A DNA stretch of 64,000 nucleotides from Entomospira culicis. Its GTDB lineage: Bacteria; Spirochaetota; Spirochaetia; WRBN01. Positions 17,021 to 25,779 of this stretch are shown here, in pieces. Every line of letters begins with the position of its first letter. Positions within the stretch are counted from its first letter, which is position 1. The notes beneath the pieces were generated by a model, which did not search any database, was not told the DNA's origin, and saw nothing but the letters and a program-made list of their open reading frames with translations. The stretch lies in the NCBI RefSeq assembly GCF_028748145.1, contig NZ_CP118181.1, positions 930,211-994,210 of the forward strand, given 5' to 3'. The position numbers and the translations under genes are program-made.

Positions 17021-18852
17021 TTTATCTCCTTAGCAGATAATAAGTTAGAATCTTTTTCAAACAACTCTAAACGCATCACAATATCCAACCGTTGCTCGCT
17101 CGCAGGGGGAAGCTCAACAGGTAATAAGATGAGAATCGCCACTCCTTGATGCTCCTCTCGTCCAGAAAACGCTGTTGTAAGGGTTTTTCTCCAGAGAGTT
17201 ATAGGATGCGAAAAAGAGATGGAAATCTTTATCCGCTTCTCTTCTGAAATCATATCAATATAAGAGATCTCCTCATAAGAGTCAGGTGCTAACTCGCCGT
17301 GTTTACTAAAACATTTCATCGACGCATCTAAAGAGAAGTTAAGTTCAACGCCAAATTTTCGACTCACATGACCTAACGCATGATTACTCAAGACGTAGCG
17401 CACCTCTAAATAAGAGGCATGAAAACGAAATTCTTTTTCTAATAAAAGCAAGGTCTCATCAATATTCTTTTCCAAAGCGTATTTAGCCTGATTACCCCCC
17501 ATCTTAAGCTCTACCAACTCGTATACACTCTGGGCAAATTCTGCATGAAACGGCTCTGCTATCGGCTCATTCCAATCACGATAGCTAAATACTTGTGGAT
17601 AAAAAAAGTCGTGAAATGCCCGCGAGTAACCAGCAAGATGATCCTTAGCAAAGACATTAAGTAAGGAAATCCCTGAAGGGAAAAAATCCCAAGCAAAGAG
17701 CACAGCTCCACGCGCATGGACAAATGCATTACTCAATGCGCTCTGATAAAGCACCTCATCCAAGCCATCCATATCAAAATCAGCTCGAACTAACCCGTAA
17801 TTGATCGCCTCGGCTTCACGGACAATCTGATCAGCCTGTAAAAGGTGGTGCATTGCCTTCTCGCGTGCCTGTGCATTGAGAAATCCACCATAACGCCGAT
17901 GCCAGTAAAATTGATGGTTTTGTGCGCGTAATACACTCTGAATCGCAATGTGTTTACGGCTTTTATCCCGCTTAATTTGCCGTACACTCAATGCCGTATG
18001 AATGCTTTTAGCGTGAAATAAGCGTATAGAAAATTGATTAAATAACTCATTTCGATAAAAATCAGACTTTGTATCAAAAACCACGCCCGTGGAAGCCGGT
18101 AAATAAACCCGTTTAATCGGCTTAGAAAGTGTTTTATAACGAGTTAAAATCTTTGATGGTAACGTAAATTGAACGCCCTTTGCCTGTAGCGCATTAAGAA
18201 TACGCTCTAGTGCTACCACGTCTCTGCCATCACTAACTAAAGAGAGCAAGCCGTCGCCATCGCAAGGTAAATCTAAGATACGTTGCACTTCTGCGTCTAC
18301 TTCAGCATCAAGATTTAATCGTTCAAAAGGAAAAACCCAAAGCGTCTTACCCATCTCTTCCGTCAAAAAGAGCTCCCCAGGGGAAAGAATCCCACTGGCG
18401 TTAAAACGGCAACGATCGACAAACGTATAATGAAGATCGCCGGTCTTTAAACTATGAACCAAAGATGGCTCCCATACATCACCGTTGAGATAGGCACCAT
18501 GCGGTTTTTTACCAAAATACTCACGTAAGGCCAGCGCCATCTCTACCATCTGTGCAGTGCGATCTTGTGGCGAAAGTAAGGGAATAAACGAAGCATAATA
18601 AGCTCCCCCCAAGATTTCCATCTGCTTACGCGAGACCAGTTCATTCATCGCGGAGATCGCCTCATTATGATAAGCTTTGAGCCATTGCAACGTCTCGCCA
18701 CACAGGTAATGCGTAAACGACCACTCCTGCCTTGCATAAAAAAGGCGAATAAATGGACGAATTTCCCGTTCATAAAAGTGCGATAACGTCTCTTCATCCA
18801 CCCCCAAAGGTAGCTCATGGTGGATAGTTAAAATAATCTGCTTAATCGACAA
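17017..18852 (-). CDS. GH57-like protein with lost catalytic residues, last gene of the rnf operon
   Basis: The N-terminal half follows GH57 4-alpha-glucanotransferases/alpha-amylases, and about 200 C-terminal residues resemble the beta-rich domain of those enzymes. The active-site regions are changed. The HNHQP motif is IHHELPLG. The GGxYEPxLP motif is GGAYYASFIP (82-91). The nucleophile motif WLTERVWEP is YLNGDVWEP (121-129), with Gly124 where the catalytic Glu belongs, and the DDGEKFG acid/base motif is SDGRDVV. Catalysis is therefore unlikely; a binding or regulatory role is possible. It starts with TTG 10 bases after rnfB, so it is cotranscribed with it. Confidence 0.8.
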   Translation of the reverse strand: MSIKQIILTIHHELPLGVDEETLSHFYEREIRPFIRLFYARQEWSFTHYLCGETLQWLKAYHNEAISAMNELVSRKQMEILGGAYYASFIPLLSPQDRTAQMVEMALALREYFGKKPHGAYLNGDVWEPSLVHSLKTGDLHYTFVDRCRFNASGILSPGELFLTEEMGKTLWVFPFERLNLDAEVDAEVQRILDLPCDGDGLLSLVSDGRDVVALERILNALQAKGVQFTLPSKILTRYKTLSKPIKRVYLPASTGVVFDTKSDFYRNELFNQFSIRLFHAKSIHTALSVRQIKRDKSRKHIAIQSVLRAQNHQFYWHRRYGGFLNAQAREKAMHHLLQADQIVREAEAINYGLVRADFDMDGLDEVLYQSALSNAFVHARGAVLFAWDFFPSGISLLNVFAKDHLAGYSRAFHDFFYPQVFSYRDWNEPIAEPFHAEFAQSVYELVELKMGGNQAKYALEKNIDETLLLLEKEFRFHASYLEVRYVLSNHALGHVSRKFGVELNFSLDASMKCFSKHGELAPDSYEEISYIDMISEEKRIKISISFSHPITLWRKTLTTAFSGREEHQGVAILILLPVELPPASEQRLDIVMRLELFEKDSNLLSAKEIN

Positions 18853-18862
18853 AATGCCCGCC

Positions 18863-19720
18863 CTATTCCTCTACCTTAGAGGTCATATTCGTCCGCTCAA
18901 AGGCATGAATCACCTGTGTCGGGCAACCATAAATAATACGTCGCATATGCTCTTTTGATATCACTTCCTTTCCGCGTTGAGCAAGAAAATTCTCCACAAA
19001 AAAGGTATCGGCACTGCTCTGTTTTTGACAACTCGCGCAACCCGTACATCCGCCACTAGGACAGATTCTCTCCTTCTCCTGCTCCGAAACAGAAGAGCTA
19101 CAAGCTACCGAGGCTAACCTATCGCGATCCAAAATTTTAATTAAATCCTTAGGACAACTCGAGACACATAACCCACAGCCAATACAGCGCTCCCCATCGA
19201 TGTAAATCTTTCCCGCTTTATCGCGTGTAATGGCCTCAACGGGACAACTAGGAATACAGTCGCCACGCCCAATACAGCGCTCAAAACAGCTAAATTCATT
19301 ACCCACTAAACCTACAATGTCATGACAAGAAGCACTTTTGTTCTGGACATCTACCCGCAAAAAAGATTGATTGGTATGCGGATTACTCTCCTGACAAGCC
19401 AAAAATGCCACCTTAGGCGTACTGCTAGAGATAATTTGTCGGCTCGCATAGTAGCCCAAGAGGTTGCGCACATGTTGATGCTCAGCATCATTCATCAAAA
19501 AACAACGCTCCACGTGCATCTCTTGTTGCATACTCAAAGCCATCGCAAAGTCATGACAACTCTGATATCCACACTTACCGCAGTCATCCCCCGGTAGCGC
19601 ATCTTCTACCACCTTAACCTTCGAGACCCCCTCGCTAGTGAGATTCGAGAAAAAGAGTACCGAGCCTACACTCACTAATGCTAAAAGCAGTATGATTAAT
19701 ATTATCGAAAAAATGATCAT
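18863..19720 (-). CDS. rnfB: Rnf complex ferredoxin subunit RnfB
   Basis: RnfB receives electrons from ferredoxin. An N-terminal membrane anchor (about 1-28) is followed by the LPGDDCGKCGYQSC cluster motif. Two ferredoxin-type 4Fe-4S motifs come next (CIGRGDCIPSCP and CIGCGLCVSSCP), and a further cysteine set is present (CPSGGCTGCASC). All cluster ligands that I would expect are there, in contrast to the membrane subunits of this operon. It lies 24 bases after rnfA and 10 before the GH57-like gene. Electron-carrying function is plausible, but its partners lack their usual cofactors. Confidence 0.92.
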   Translation of the reverse strand: MIIFSIILIILLLALVSVGSVLFFSNLTSEGVSKVKVVEDALPGDDCGKCGYQSCHDFAMALSMQQEMHVERCFLMNDAEHQHVRNLLGYYASRQIISSSTPKVAFLACQESNPHTNQSFLRVDVQNKSASCHDIVGLVGNEFSCFERCIGRGDCIPSCPVEAITRDKAGKIYIDGERCIGCGLCVSSCPKDLIKILDRDRLASVACSSSVSEQEKERICPSGGCTGCASCQKQSSADTFFVENFLAQRGKEVISKEHMRRIIYGCPTQVIHAFERTNMTSKVEE

Positions 19721-19744
19721 TCCTTAGCGCCCCTTTCTCTCAAA

Positions 19745-20296
19745 CTAATTCATTAATGGATATAATATCATATAAAAAAGCGCCGCACTCAAAAAAAGAT
19801 GAATTCTGCCACCAAAACGTGCTTGGGCGTGTAAAATAAAGCGCTCCTCATAGACCACAGCCATAAAGGCCGCTAACCAAACTGCCAACATGCCCATCCC
19901 GTAGTGTCCCAATCCTTCATGCCAAGCAATCGTGCGTTCAGCGTCTAATAAAAAGAGCGTACTACTCATCAGTACGACGGCAAAGGGATAGACCAAAAAA
20001 TCTTCAGGCATGTCATAACGTTTGAGTGGCAAAAAGCTATGAAATAAAATAAAAAAAGTAAGCATAGAAAACGAGAATTGAAGAAAAAAGAGCATCACGC
20101 GCCAGCTGTAATGCAATTGACTACTCAATAAAACCAGAAGAAGTAACGTCAGCGTGGAGATTATCACAAAGAGGATACTCTTTATGAATAGGATCCCCTT
20201 ATGATGAATTGCTTTTAGTAAAAAGGCGTGCCCGTAAAGAGAGAATAATAAATAGTTTATTATAAGATTATAAACAAAATTTTGCGTCAAATTCAT
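19745..20296 (-). CDS. RnfA-like membrane subunit lacking all cysteines
   Basis: About six transmembrane helices in 183 residues and the position between rnfE and rnfB fit RnfA (NqrE family). RnfA normally supplies two cysteines (for example in LGICPFL) to an iron-sulphur cluster buried between RnfA and RnfE. This protein contains no cysteine: the corresponding segment reads LYGHAFL. Sequence similarity to ordinary RnfA is otherwise low, so the call rests on order, length and topology. It overlaps rnfE by 4 bases (ATGA), implying coupled translation. It is intact, so it is not simply a decayed gene. Confidence 0.62.
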   Translation of the reverse strand: MNLTQNFVYNLIINYLLFSLYGHAFLLKAIHHKGILFIKSILFVIISTLTLLLLVLLSSQLHYSWRVMLFFLQFSFSMLTFFILFHSFLPLKRYDMPEDFLVYPFAVVLMSSTLFLLDAERTIAWHEGLGHYGMGMLAVWLAAFMAVVYEERFILHAQARFGGRIHLFLSAALFYMILYPLMN

Positions 20297-20883
20297 GCCA
20301 ACCTCCTTCGCATCTTCGTAGCAAGATCATCCAGCGTACTGTAACTAAGAAAAAAGAAAATAATCATCAATGTGCGTCCCATCGAACTCTGCCAAAATGA
20401 CCAAACCCCTACCGTAATCAACTTTCGCTCTACCCCTAGAGGCATCAACTTATGGATAATTGCATAGCTACCCAAAAGCGTAACCAAAACAACGCTTATC
20501 GTTAAAATGATTTGCTTGGGATTTTGCGAGAGATGCTGTGCCTCATAGACATTCTCTATACGACTAATTAAAACGCTCAATAAGACAAATAAGATCATAC
20601 GTTCTAAATGTTTCGTATCAAAAAGATAGAAAAAAGATCGCTCAATAAGCGCAAAAGTTAGCGAAACAAAGATACCAAAGAGTAAAACCATCGCTGCGCT
20701 CACTTCACGCTGAATTCGTAATCTATCAATTTGATAAAATAAGCGTGGCACCGCCAGTAACACCAATAACGACCAACCAAGACTCAATACCCAGCCAATC
20801 ACACCAATATCACTGGGAATCAGCATTGCATGCAAAAATAACACCAACAAAAGTGTGTTGCTATAGATCATACGCTCTTTCAT
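20293..20883 (-). CDS. RnfE-like membrane subunit lacking all cysteines
   Basis: The 196-residue polytopic protein sits in the rnfE position (between rnfG and rnfA) with about six hydrophobic segments. RnfE (NqrD family) normally carries two conserved cysteines (for example LGLCPTLAV), which with RnfA hold a membrane iron-sulphur centre. Here no cysteine occurs anywhere; the N-terminal segment reads LVLFLHAMLIPS. Start ATG follows directly on the rnfG stop. The identification is by synteny and topology rather than by motif. Confidence 0.62.
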   Translation of the reverse strand: MKERMIYSNTLLLVLFLHAMLIPSDIGVIGWVLSLGWSLLVLLAVPRLFYQIDRLRIQREVSAAMVLLFGIFVSLTFALIERSFFYLFDTKHLERMILFVLLSVLISRIENVYEAQHLSQNPKQIILTISVVLVTLLGSYAIIHKLMPLGVERKLITVGVWSFWQSSMGRTLMIIFFFLSYSTLDDLATKMRRRLA

Positions 20884-21402
20884 TTATACCCTCGATCCTT
20901 CTGCCTGCACATACGCCTGCCCATGCTTGAGTAACTCATATATATAGATGCCCTCACGAGTTGGCCTACTCTGCTCTGTTATATAACGATGATACCCCTC
21001 CAGCAGTTGATCACTAGGCAAGGGAACATAAAGATACTCTTTGGCATAAACAACTGCTTTTAGATCGCCACTATTCCCATAATGCGCGATCAACTCCAAA
21101 GGCAGACCATAATTCTCCACCCACAAGTTGAGCACCCAAAAGAGCTCCTCACTACTAGGCAGCTCCTCGTCCAACTGAAGCGCTCCATAGGATCCACGAA
21201 TAACGCGACGAATCGTAGCATCTTGAACGGTATAGGCAACGACATAATCTTGTGAAATACCGACTTTATTTAACATCTCATAATTGTAATTCAGACTCTT
21301 TTTTTTGTACATAAAAGAAGAGACAATGGTTAATATCAATAAAATAAACGCGATTACCCCAAAAGTGATGCCATAAATTTTTGCACTGCGCTCCATTCTC
21401 AT
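20884..21402 (-). CDS. RnfG-like single-pass protein without the FMN-attachment motif
   Basis: The protein has 172 residues: one N-terminal transmembrane helix (about 9-30) and an extracytoplasmic domain. This is the topology of RnfG, normally about 180-220 residues with FMN covalently bound to the Thr of an S(G)ATxS/T motif near the C-terminus. No SGAT-like motif is present. The C-terminal half reads IYIYELLKHGQAYVQAEG, where the motif would be expected. It overlaps rnfD by 4 bases (ATGA) and abuts rnfE. Called RnfG by position; it could be an unrelated single-pass protein that replaced it. Confidence 0.55.
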   Translation of the reverse strand: MRMERSAKIYGITFGVIAFILLILTIVSSFMYKKKSLNYNYEMLNKVGISQDYVVAYTVQDATIRRVIRGSYGALQLDEELPSSEELFWVLNLWVENYGLPLELIAHYGNSGDLKAVVYAKEYLYVPLPSDQLLEGYHRYITEQSRPTREGIYIYELLKHGQAYVQAEGSRV

Positions 21403-22250
21403 GTGCGATGCCTCCCTAGCTTTTGTTTAGAAAATGTACGCCCCAACGTATGACGATGAATGACGGGACTAACCATATTTGCAATCAAAATCGCCACGAC
21501 AAAGCTAAGATCCCCTAGTTGATATCCCCAAAAAAAGAGCGCGCTCAAAAAACCAATCAACAATCCATAAAAAATCTTCCCGATAAGGCGCATGGGTATA
21601 GAAGAGGGATTAGGTGCAACAAATAGCGCAAGGAAAAGCCAACTCCCACCACTAGCAAGAGGCGTAAATGATTCTCCAGCCATCATCGATAAGAGGTAAG
21701 CCAGACTTAGGTACGATAGAATAGCGCTGAGACTGACCGAGCCATTGATAATGCCCAACAAGGTTAAGATAAGCCAACTAGCGACCAACACTCCAGCTAA
21801 TATCGGGTTAGACCACAGCGTCGCCAAGCCGGCATAGGGAGTACTCAACAAATAATAGAGTAAGCCCACCATCGCAGGATTGAGGTAGTTCGCCCCCATG
21901 CCACCAATCGCCCACTTACCTATAATAATGGTGAAAAAAGCAATGCTAAAGAGCGTCCATGGATCGAAGAGCTGTATAGGCAGAAGTAATGCTAAAATCG
22001 TCGCACTCACCCAAGCCGTACCGTCTAAGAGCATAAATTTTCGATACAAAAGATTCATCAAAAGCTCCAGACCCGTGCTCATCGCTAATAAAATACCCCA
22101 ACGTAGAAGAATCTCCCCCTGCCCTTCCAATAACCATGCAAGGATCAATTGCAAACCCAACGCTAGTGTCATCAAGCCCATCTGCAAAGAGGTGCGTTGC
22201 CAGCTACGGATAAACGGTGCCGACTTGACCCCAGAAAAGAGTATCTCCAT
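21399..22250 (-). CDS. rnfD: Rnf complex membrane subunit RnfD, flavin-attachment region missing
   Basis: RnfD/NqrB family features are clear: DGTAWVSATILALLLP, IGGMGANYLNPAMVG, LFVAPNPSSIP and a late VVAILIANMVSPVI. About ten hydrophobic segments are visible. The DAVSGAT-like segment, which carries covalent FMN through Thr, should lie between LNPAMVG and the next pair of helices. Only a short GLATLWSNP stretch stands there, and no S/T-GAT motif occurs. The gene starts 4 bases after rnfC, with GGGGAGG within the rnfC end as ribosome binding site. Confidence 0.85.
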   Translation of the reverse strand: MEILFSGVKSAPFIRSWQRTSLQMGLMTLALGLQLILAWLLEGQGEILLRWGILLAMSTGLELLMNLLYRKFMLLDGTAWVSATILALLLPIQLFDPWTLFSIAFFTIIIGKWAIGGMGANYLNPAMVGLLYYLLSTPYAGLATLWSNPILAGVLVASWLILTLLGIINGSVSLSAILSYLSLAYLLSMMAGESFTPLASGGSWLFLALFVAPNPSSIPMRLIGKIFYGLLIGFLSALFFWGYQLGDLSFVVAILIANMVSPVIHRHTLGRTFSKQKLGRHRT

Positions 22251-22254
22251 GATG

Positions 22255-23589
22255 CTATTGCCTCCCCGTTAGCGTAGGTTTATCTTGTGCTTGCACAAAT
22301 GTCTGACTTAGCTCCAATCTTGCAGGGCAGTGATACGAACAGAGCCCACAAGTGATACACTCCGATAGTCCATAGGCATGCGCAATGTCGAGACGATTTG
22401 CCTTAATGCTCTGGTACATCTCTCGTGGGGCAAGAGACAAGGGACAACCACGAAAACAGGCACTACAGCCACTGCATGCGGTGGGTCTTGCCGATTTTGT
22501 CTCTTTTGGCAACAACGCCATAATGGCGACCATCTCTTTGGTGAGTGGAGTATCAAGATCGATCACCATCTTACCAAGCATCGCGGTGTGGGCGACAATA
22601 GTTGCATTTTTTGCCGTAAGCCCGCCACACTCTTCTAATAAAAAGCCAATTGGCGTTCCTAATTTGGCAATCAGCGAACGCGAATGTTTTACGCCCGCCC
22701 CAGCCACACTAATGGCGCGATCAATAAGTGGCTTAGCAAAGGCTAGCGCCTCATAACTGGCGATAAATGTAGCAATATTACTAATCACCATGCCTTTATC
22801 TTCTGCGCTAACGCTTGGTAGCAGACGCTCTTGGGTGAGGCTATAAACCATCAGACGTTCATGACGATAGGGATATTTAGCATCTAGCAGGAGCTCTCGA
22901 ACCTCCAATTTGGTAATCTCTTTCAGTGATTGGGAGAGGGTCTGAAGTTCTGCAGAGAAGGTACGATTGCTTACCAAGACGATGGTTTTAGGCTCTAAAA
23001 GTCTCGCGGCGATGGCAATACCACTGGTAATTGCCGTAAGTTGCTCTTTAAGGAGCTGTTGCGCAAGGCTAAGATAGGCATCGACCTCACTGGCATCGAC
23101 GACCAATATGGAACAAGACTTCTCTTTTGTAGTCCACTTAATATGAATAGGCACTGCCGATCCATCTAACTCGACCACGCCTTTACTGGAGAGTTCGCTA
23201 AGGATTTGCTGTTTATTCCAGTTGCTGTAATCGCGAACCGCATCTTTGGCTTGCACACGGAAACGCCCACCCGTAGCCACGTCGATAAAGAGCATCTTCT
23301 TACCATTGACATGCACGCGTGAAGTAATCGCCTTGACTTCACCAGGAATGGCGCTATGAATATTTGCCGAGTGCATCGTCGTTGCCTTGGCGATAAGCAT
23401 CCCCTCCTCTACGCGATCACCCACGTGGACAACGGGTAGAGCCTCCTTCCCGGCATGTTGAAGCACCGGATAGCTGGCAATAATGGGAATTGCCGCAAAG
23501 TGAAATGTATCGTCGGCTTGGTTTGATGGCTTATTAGGCGCCTTGACCCCAGAAATCCTCATGATTCTAATTTCGTTCTCCCTACTCAT
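22255..23589 (-). CDS. rnfC: Rnf complex subunit RnfC with degraded NADH/FMN motifs and intact Fe-S motifs
   Basis: RnfC normally takes or donates electrons with NAD(H) through FMN and two 4Fe-4S clusters. The N-terminal barrel (VHVGDRVEEGMLIAKA, HSAIPGEV) and both cluster motifs (CSGCSACFRGCP, CITCGLCSYHCP) are present. The nucleotide-binding motifs are not: GMGGAGFPTH appears as ELDGSAVPIH, NxAECEPY as DASEVDAY, YPQGAEKQL as YPYRHERLM, and the GGPMMG region as TAMLGKM. The start is the ATG overlapping the previous stop (ATGA, 23586-23589). NADH oxidation therefore looks doubtful. Confidence 0.88.
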   Translation of the reverse strand: MSRENEIRIMRISGVKAPNKPSNQADDTFHFAAIPIIASYPVLQHAGKEALPVVHVGDRVEEGMLIAKATTMHSANIHSAIPGEVKAITSRVHVNGKKMLFIDVATGGRFRVQAKDAVRDYSNWNKQQILSELSSKGVVELDGSAVPIHIKWTTKEKSCSILVVDASEVDAYLSLAQQLLKEQLTAITSGIAIAARLLEPKTIVLVSNRTFSAELQTLSQSLKEITKLEVRELLLDAKYPYRHERLMVYSLTQERLLPSVSAEDKGMVISNIATFIASYEALAFAKPLIDRAISVAGAGVKHSRSLIAKLGTPIGFLLEECGGLTAKNATIVAHTAMLGKMVIDLDTPLTKEMVAIMALLPKETKSARPTACSGCSACFRGCPLSLAPREMYQSIKANRLDIAHAYGLSECITCGLCSYHCPARLELSQTFVQAQDKPTLTGRQ

Positions 23590-25685
23590 TCGTCTGTAGT
23601 CTTTGCATATTTTATCATAAATTTTAAATTGTTCATAGCCATAAAAGCCCAAAATACCAGATAATTAAGCGTACTCACGCCTAAAATTGTCCAAGCAGAG
23701 AGGTCTAACCAGTGGATAAAGACAAGGCTGGTAAGGACGGGTAGCAAGATAAAAAAGAGGTGGTAGCTTTTGGCACGTGTACGCGTAAGGCGATCGAAGA
23801 GTTGCGCGAGAGCTATCCAGCGCATGATCGATTTGGTCTCGATTGCGCCAAAAATAACTTCAGATCGCTTGAGCGTAGGCATGTCTGCACGTTCGTCGGC
23901 TAACCAAATGGGCGCATCCTTGATATTATCCTCATGCGCGAGACTTCTGCCATCACTAAGGTAAATAACCCGTTCGGCTTTGCGTTGAAAAGTTGCCAGC
24001 AATTGGTCAATTTGGCTGATATCACACCCACCATAGGCATGTAACACCCCCACGTCCCGACAGAGATCGTTAAGGTAGCCTTGGGCTAGCGCGCTAATCA
24101 GAACCACTTCGAATTTCTCTTGTTTTGCTAATGTAATCAAGGATCGTAACTCTGTATTAAGCATATAAGGTATATAGATATAACCCAAATCAGCATTATC
24201 AGAGGAAAAGCGGTAGTAACAGCCACCAGCGCTTTGCGTGATGGTACTCTGCGCCTCTACGCGATAAGATAAGGCGCCCCAGCGTCCTTCTTGATAAGGC
24301 AAGGGCGATTTCGTGTGATGTTGTAATAGAAAGTCCTCCGCTAGCGATGAAAAGGTTGATGCCATCGTGGAATTCGTTACGGTAATACTGGCCTGTGCCA
24401 TGGCTAAGTCTAAACCAAAGCGCCCCTGATGGATCACTAAGGTCTTGATCTGCGCAATCCCAGTGAGTCGCCGATGTCGCACCCAAAGTGCTCCGCCACC
24501 CCACGACCAGCGATCAAAGAGCCGACGCAAACGTGTTCGAGTAAAATTCTCCCACGATTGATGAGTCAGCGTACCCCAAAAGAGCGCCAACACCCCCGTG
24601 CGAAACCACATCGATAGCGACCAATACCAAGGAACAATCGATGCATAAGAGAACCCGACAACCAGCATCGCTAAAAGGAAAAAGAGAAAACTCTGACCAA
24701 GATACGCAAACATGACACTAAGCCAAGAAATCCCACTACGCCAAGGCACAATGGGCGTAATTTCCCCATGAAAAGAGGGTTCATTCAAACCGGAAAGGGC
24801 CTCAAAGTAGACCAAATCACTCTTCGAAATCCCTCCGGCGCAAAGCCCCTCCCCACACCGATAGTGATGCGTTACGTGCTCTCTACCATAAAGATGCTCC
24901 AGCTCTGCCTCTTCAGATAAGAGACGCGCCTTAACAGGCAAGAGCATCCCCCGTTTAAGAGAGAAGCGATCGCCTGCCTGTAAGAGCATGGTAGACTTTT
25001 TTTCTGTGTCCGCAAAGACAAAGCTATCGCGCCACTGGGCAAATGCGTTATGTGATTTATCCGCAAAAAAGTATGGCAGCAACATTCGATAGTGTAGCGT
25101 GCCCAAAGTAATTGCATAAGCCCAAAAAATTAAGCCCATATAGCTAGTAAGCATGGCGAAAGAGAAGAGTTGCGGCTGCAGGTAAAGAAGCGTAAAAAAG
25201 AGACCCCCATTGACCCACAAATAATACCCAAAACTAACCGTCTGCCTATCTGCCATTGGCACAGAAAAGCGCGCAAACTGACGACTAAGATGCCTGTGAA
25301 TGCTCCCAAAGAGTATCCACCCTAAGACGAAAAGCAATACCACCCACGCAGAGGTGATATGAAAAAATCGATGTAGCATCGCACCCAACAGCCAAAGAAG
25401 AAGTGAACTCACCCCAAAGAAGCCAGCAAAAAAGAGAGCATACTGTCGTCGTTCCCCGCCCTCTAAGCGCGATCCAACCACGTGCGCACCTTGCTCTTTC
25501 AATCTCAAGAGAATCTCAGACTCAGTTACAAGCGATGCGTCAAAGGTAATTAAGAGCGAATGATTGCCCTCTTGCTTAATATCAACGCGAATAATGCCCT
25601 GCACCTGCTGAAGAGATTCGATCAGCTCTTGCCTTAAATGACTGTGATATAAATTGCTAATTTGTATAGAAATTGCGTCTCTCAT
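23586..25685 (-). CDS. Catalytically degenerate P1B-type ATPase-like protein heading the rnf operon
   Basis: The architecture is that of a CopA/FixI heavy-metal ATPase. A ferredoxin-like HMA domain (1-70) has YHSHL where CxxC belongs. Paired helices, an actuator-like domain (236-300) and further helices follow, then P-domain-like and hinge-like segments and two final helices. Key residues are gone: DKTGT is HQGRFG (419-424), TGE is YGRE, the CPC membrane motif is absent, and GDGxND is SDGRSL (577-582). ATP-driven transport is thus unlikely. AAAGGAGGCAT precedes the ATG. It is translationally coupled to rnfC, so it is probably a structural or sensory partner of the complex. Confidence 0.8.
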   Translation of the reverse strand: MRDAISIQISNLYHSHLRQELIESLQQVQGIIRVDIKQEGNHSLLITFDASLVTESEILLRLKEQGAHVVGSRLEGGERRQYALFFAGFFGVSSLLLWLLGAMLHRFFHITSAWVVLLFVLGWILFGSIHRHLSRQFARFSVPMADRQTVSFGYYLWVNGGLFFTLLYLQPQLFSFAMLTSYMGLIFWAYAITLGTLHYRMLLPYFFADKSHNAFAQWRDSFVFADTEKKSTMLLQAGDRFSLKRGMLLPVKARLLSEEAELEHLYGREHVTHHYRCGEGLCAGGISKSDLVYFEALSGLNEPSFHGEITPIVPWRSGISWLSVMFAYLGQSFLFFLLAMLVVGFSYASIVPWYWSLSMWFRTGVLALFWGTLTHQSWENFTRTRLRRLFDRWSWGGGALWVRHRRLTGIAQIKTLVIHQGRFGLDLAMAQASITVTNSTMASTFSSLAEDFLLQHHTKSPLPYQEGRWGALSYRVEAQSTITQSAGGCYYRFSSDNADLGYIYIPYMLNTELRSLITLAKQEKFEVVLISALAQGYLNDLCRDVGVLHAYGGCDISQIDQLLATFQRKAERVIYLSDGRSLAHEDNIKDAPIWLADERADMPTLKRSEVIFGAIETKSIMRWIALAQLFDRLTRTRAKSYHLFFILLPVLTSLVFIHWLDLSAWTILGVSTLNYLVFWAFMAMNNLKFMIKYAKTTDE

Positions 25686-25697
25686 ATGCCTCCTTTC

Positions 25698-25726
25698 AGT
25701 ATACTCAAATTATCATACTTATGCAA
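25698..25726 (-). promoter_or_regulatory. Promoter of the P-type-ATPase-like/rnf/GH57-like operon
   Basis: On the minus strand: TTGCAT (25726-25721), 17-base spacer, TATACT (25703-25698). It diverges from the thiamine pyrophosphokinase promoter. Confidence 0.6.
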
Positions 25727-25743
25727 GAACAAGCAATTTTTAC

Positions 25744-25772
25744 TTGACACGTATACCTAAAGGTGTTAAGAT
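25744..25772 (+). promoter_or_regulatory. Promoter of the thiamine pyrophosphokinase gene, start codon at the expected transcription start
   Basis: TTGACA (25744-25749), 17-base spacer, TAAGAT (25767-25772). The ATG at 25780 is 7 bases after the -10, so the mRNA would be leaderless. The inverted repeat ACCT-AA-AGGT lies between the two boxes and could be an operator. Confidence 0.75.
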
Positions 25773-25779
25773 AAAGGGC

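Noticed and set aside
18863-25685. Treating the whole rnf region as pseudogenes
   Set aside because: All eight frames are full length, overlapping or tightly spaced with coupled starts, so sequence decay is not supported even though active sites are lost.
25654-25779. Upstream extension of the thiamine pyrophosphokinase frame
   Set aside because: It covers the promoter TTGACA-17-TAAGAT and is out of line with the family start; the ATG at 25780 is preferred.
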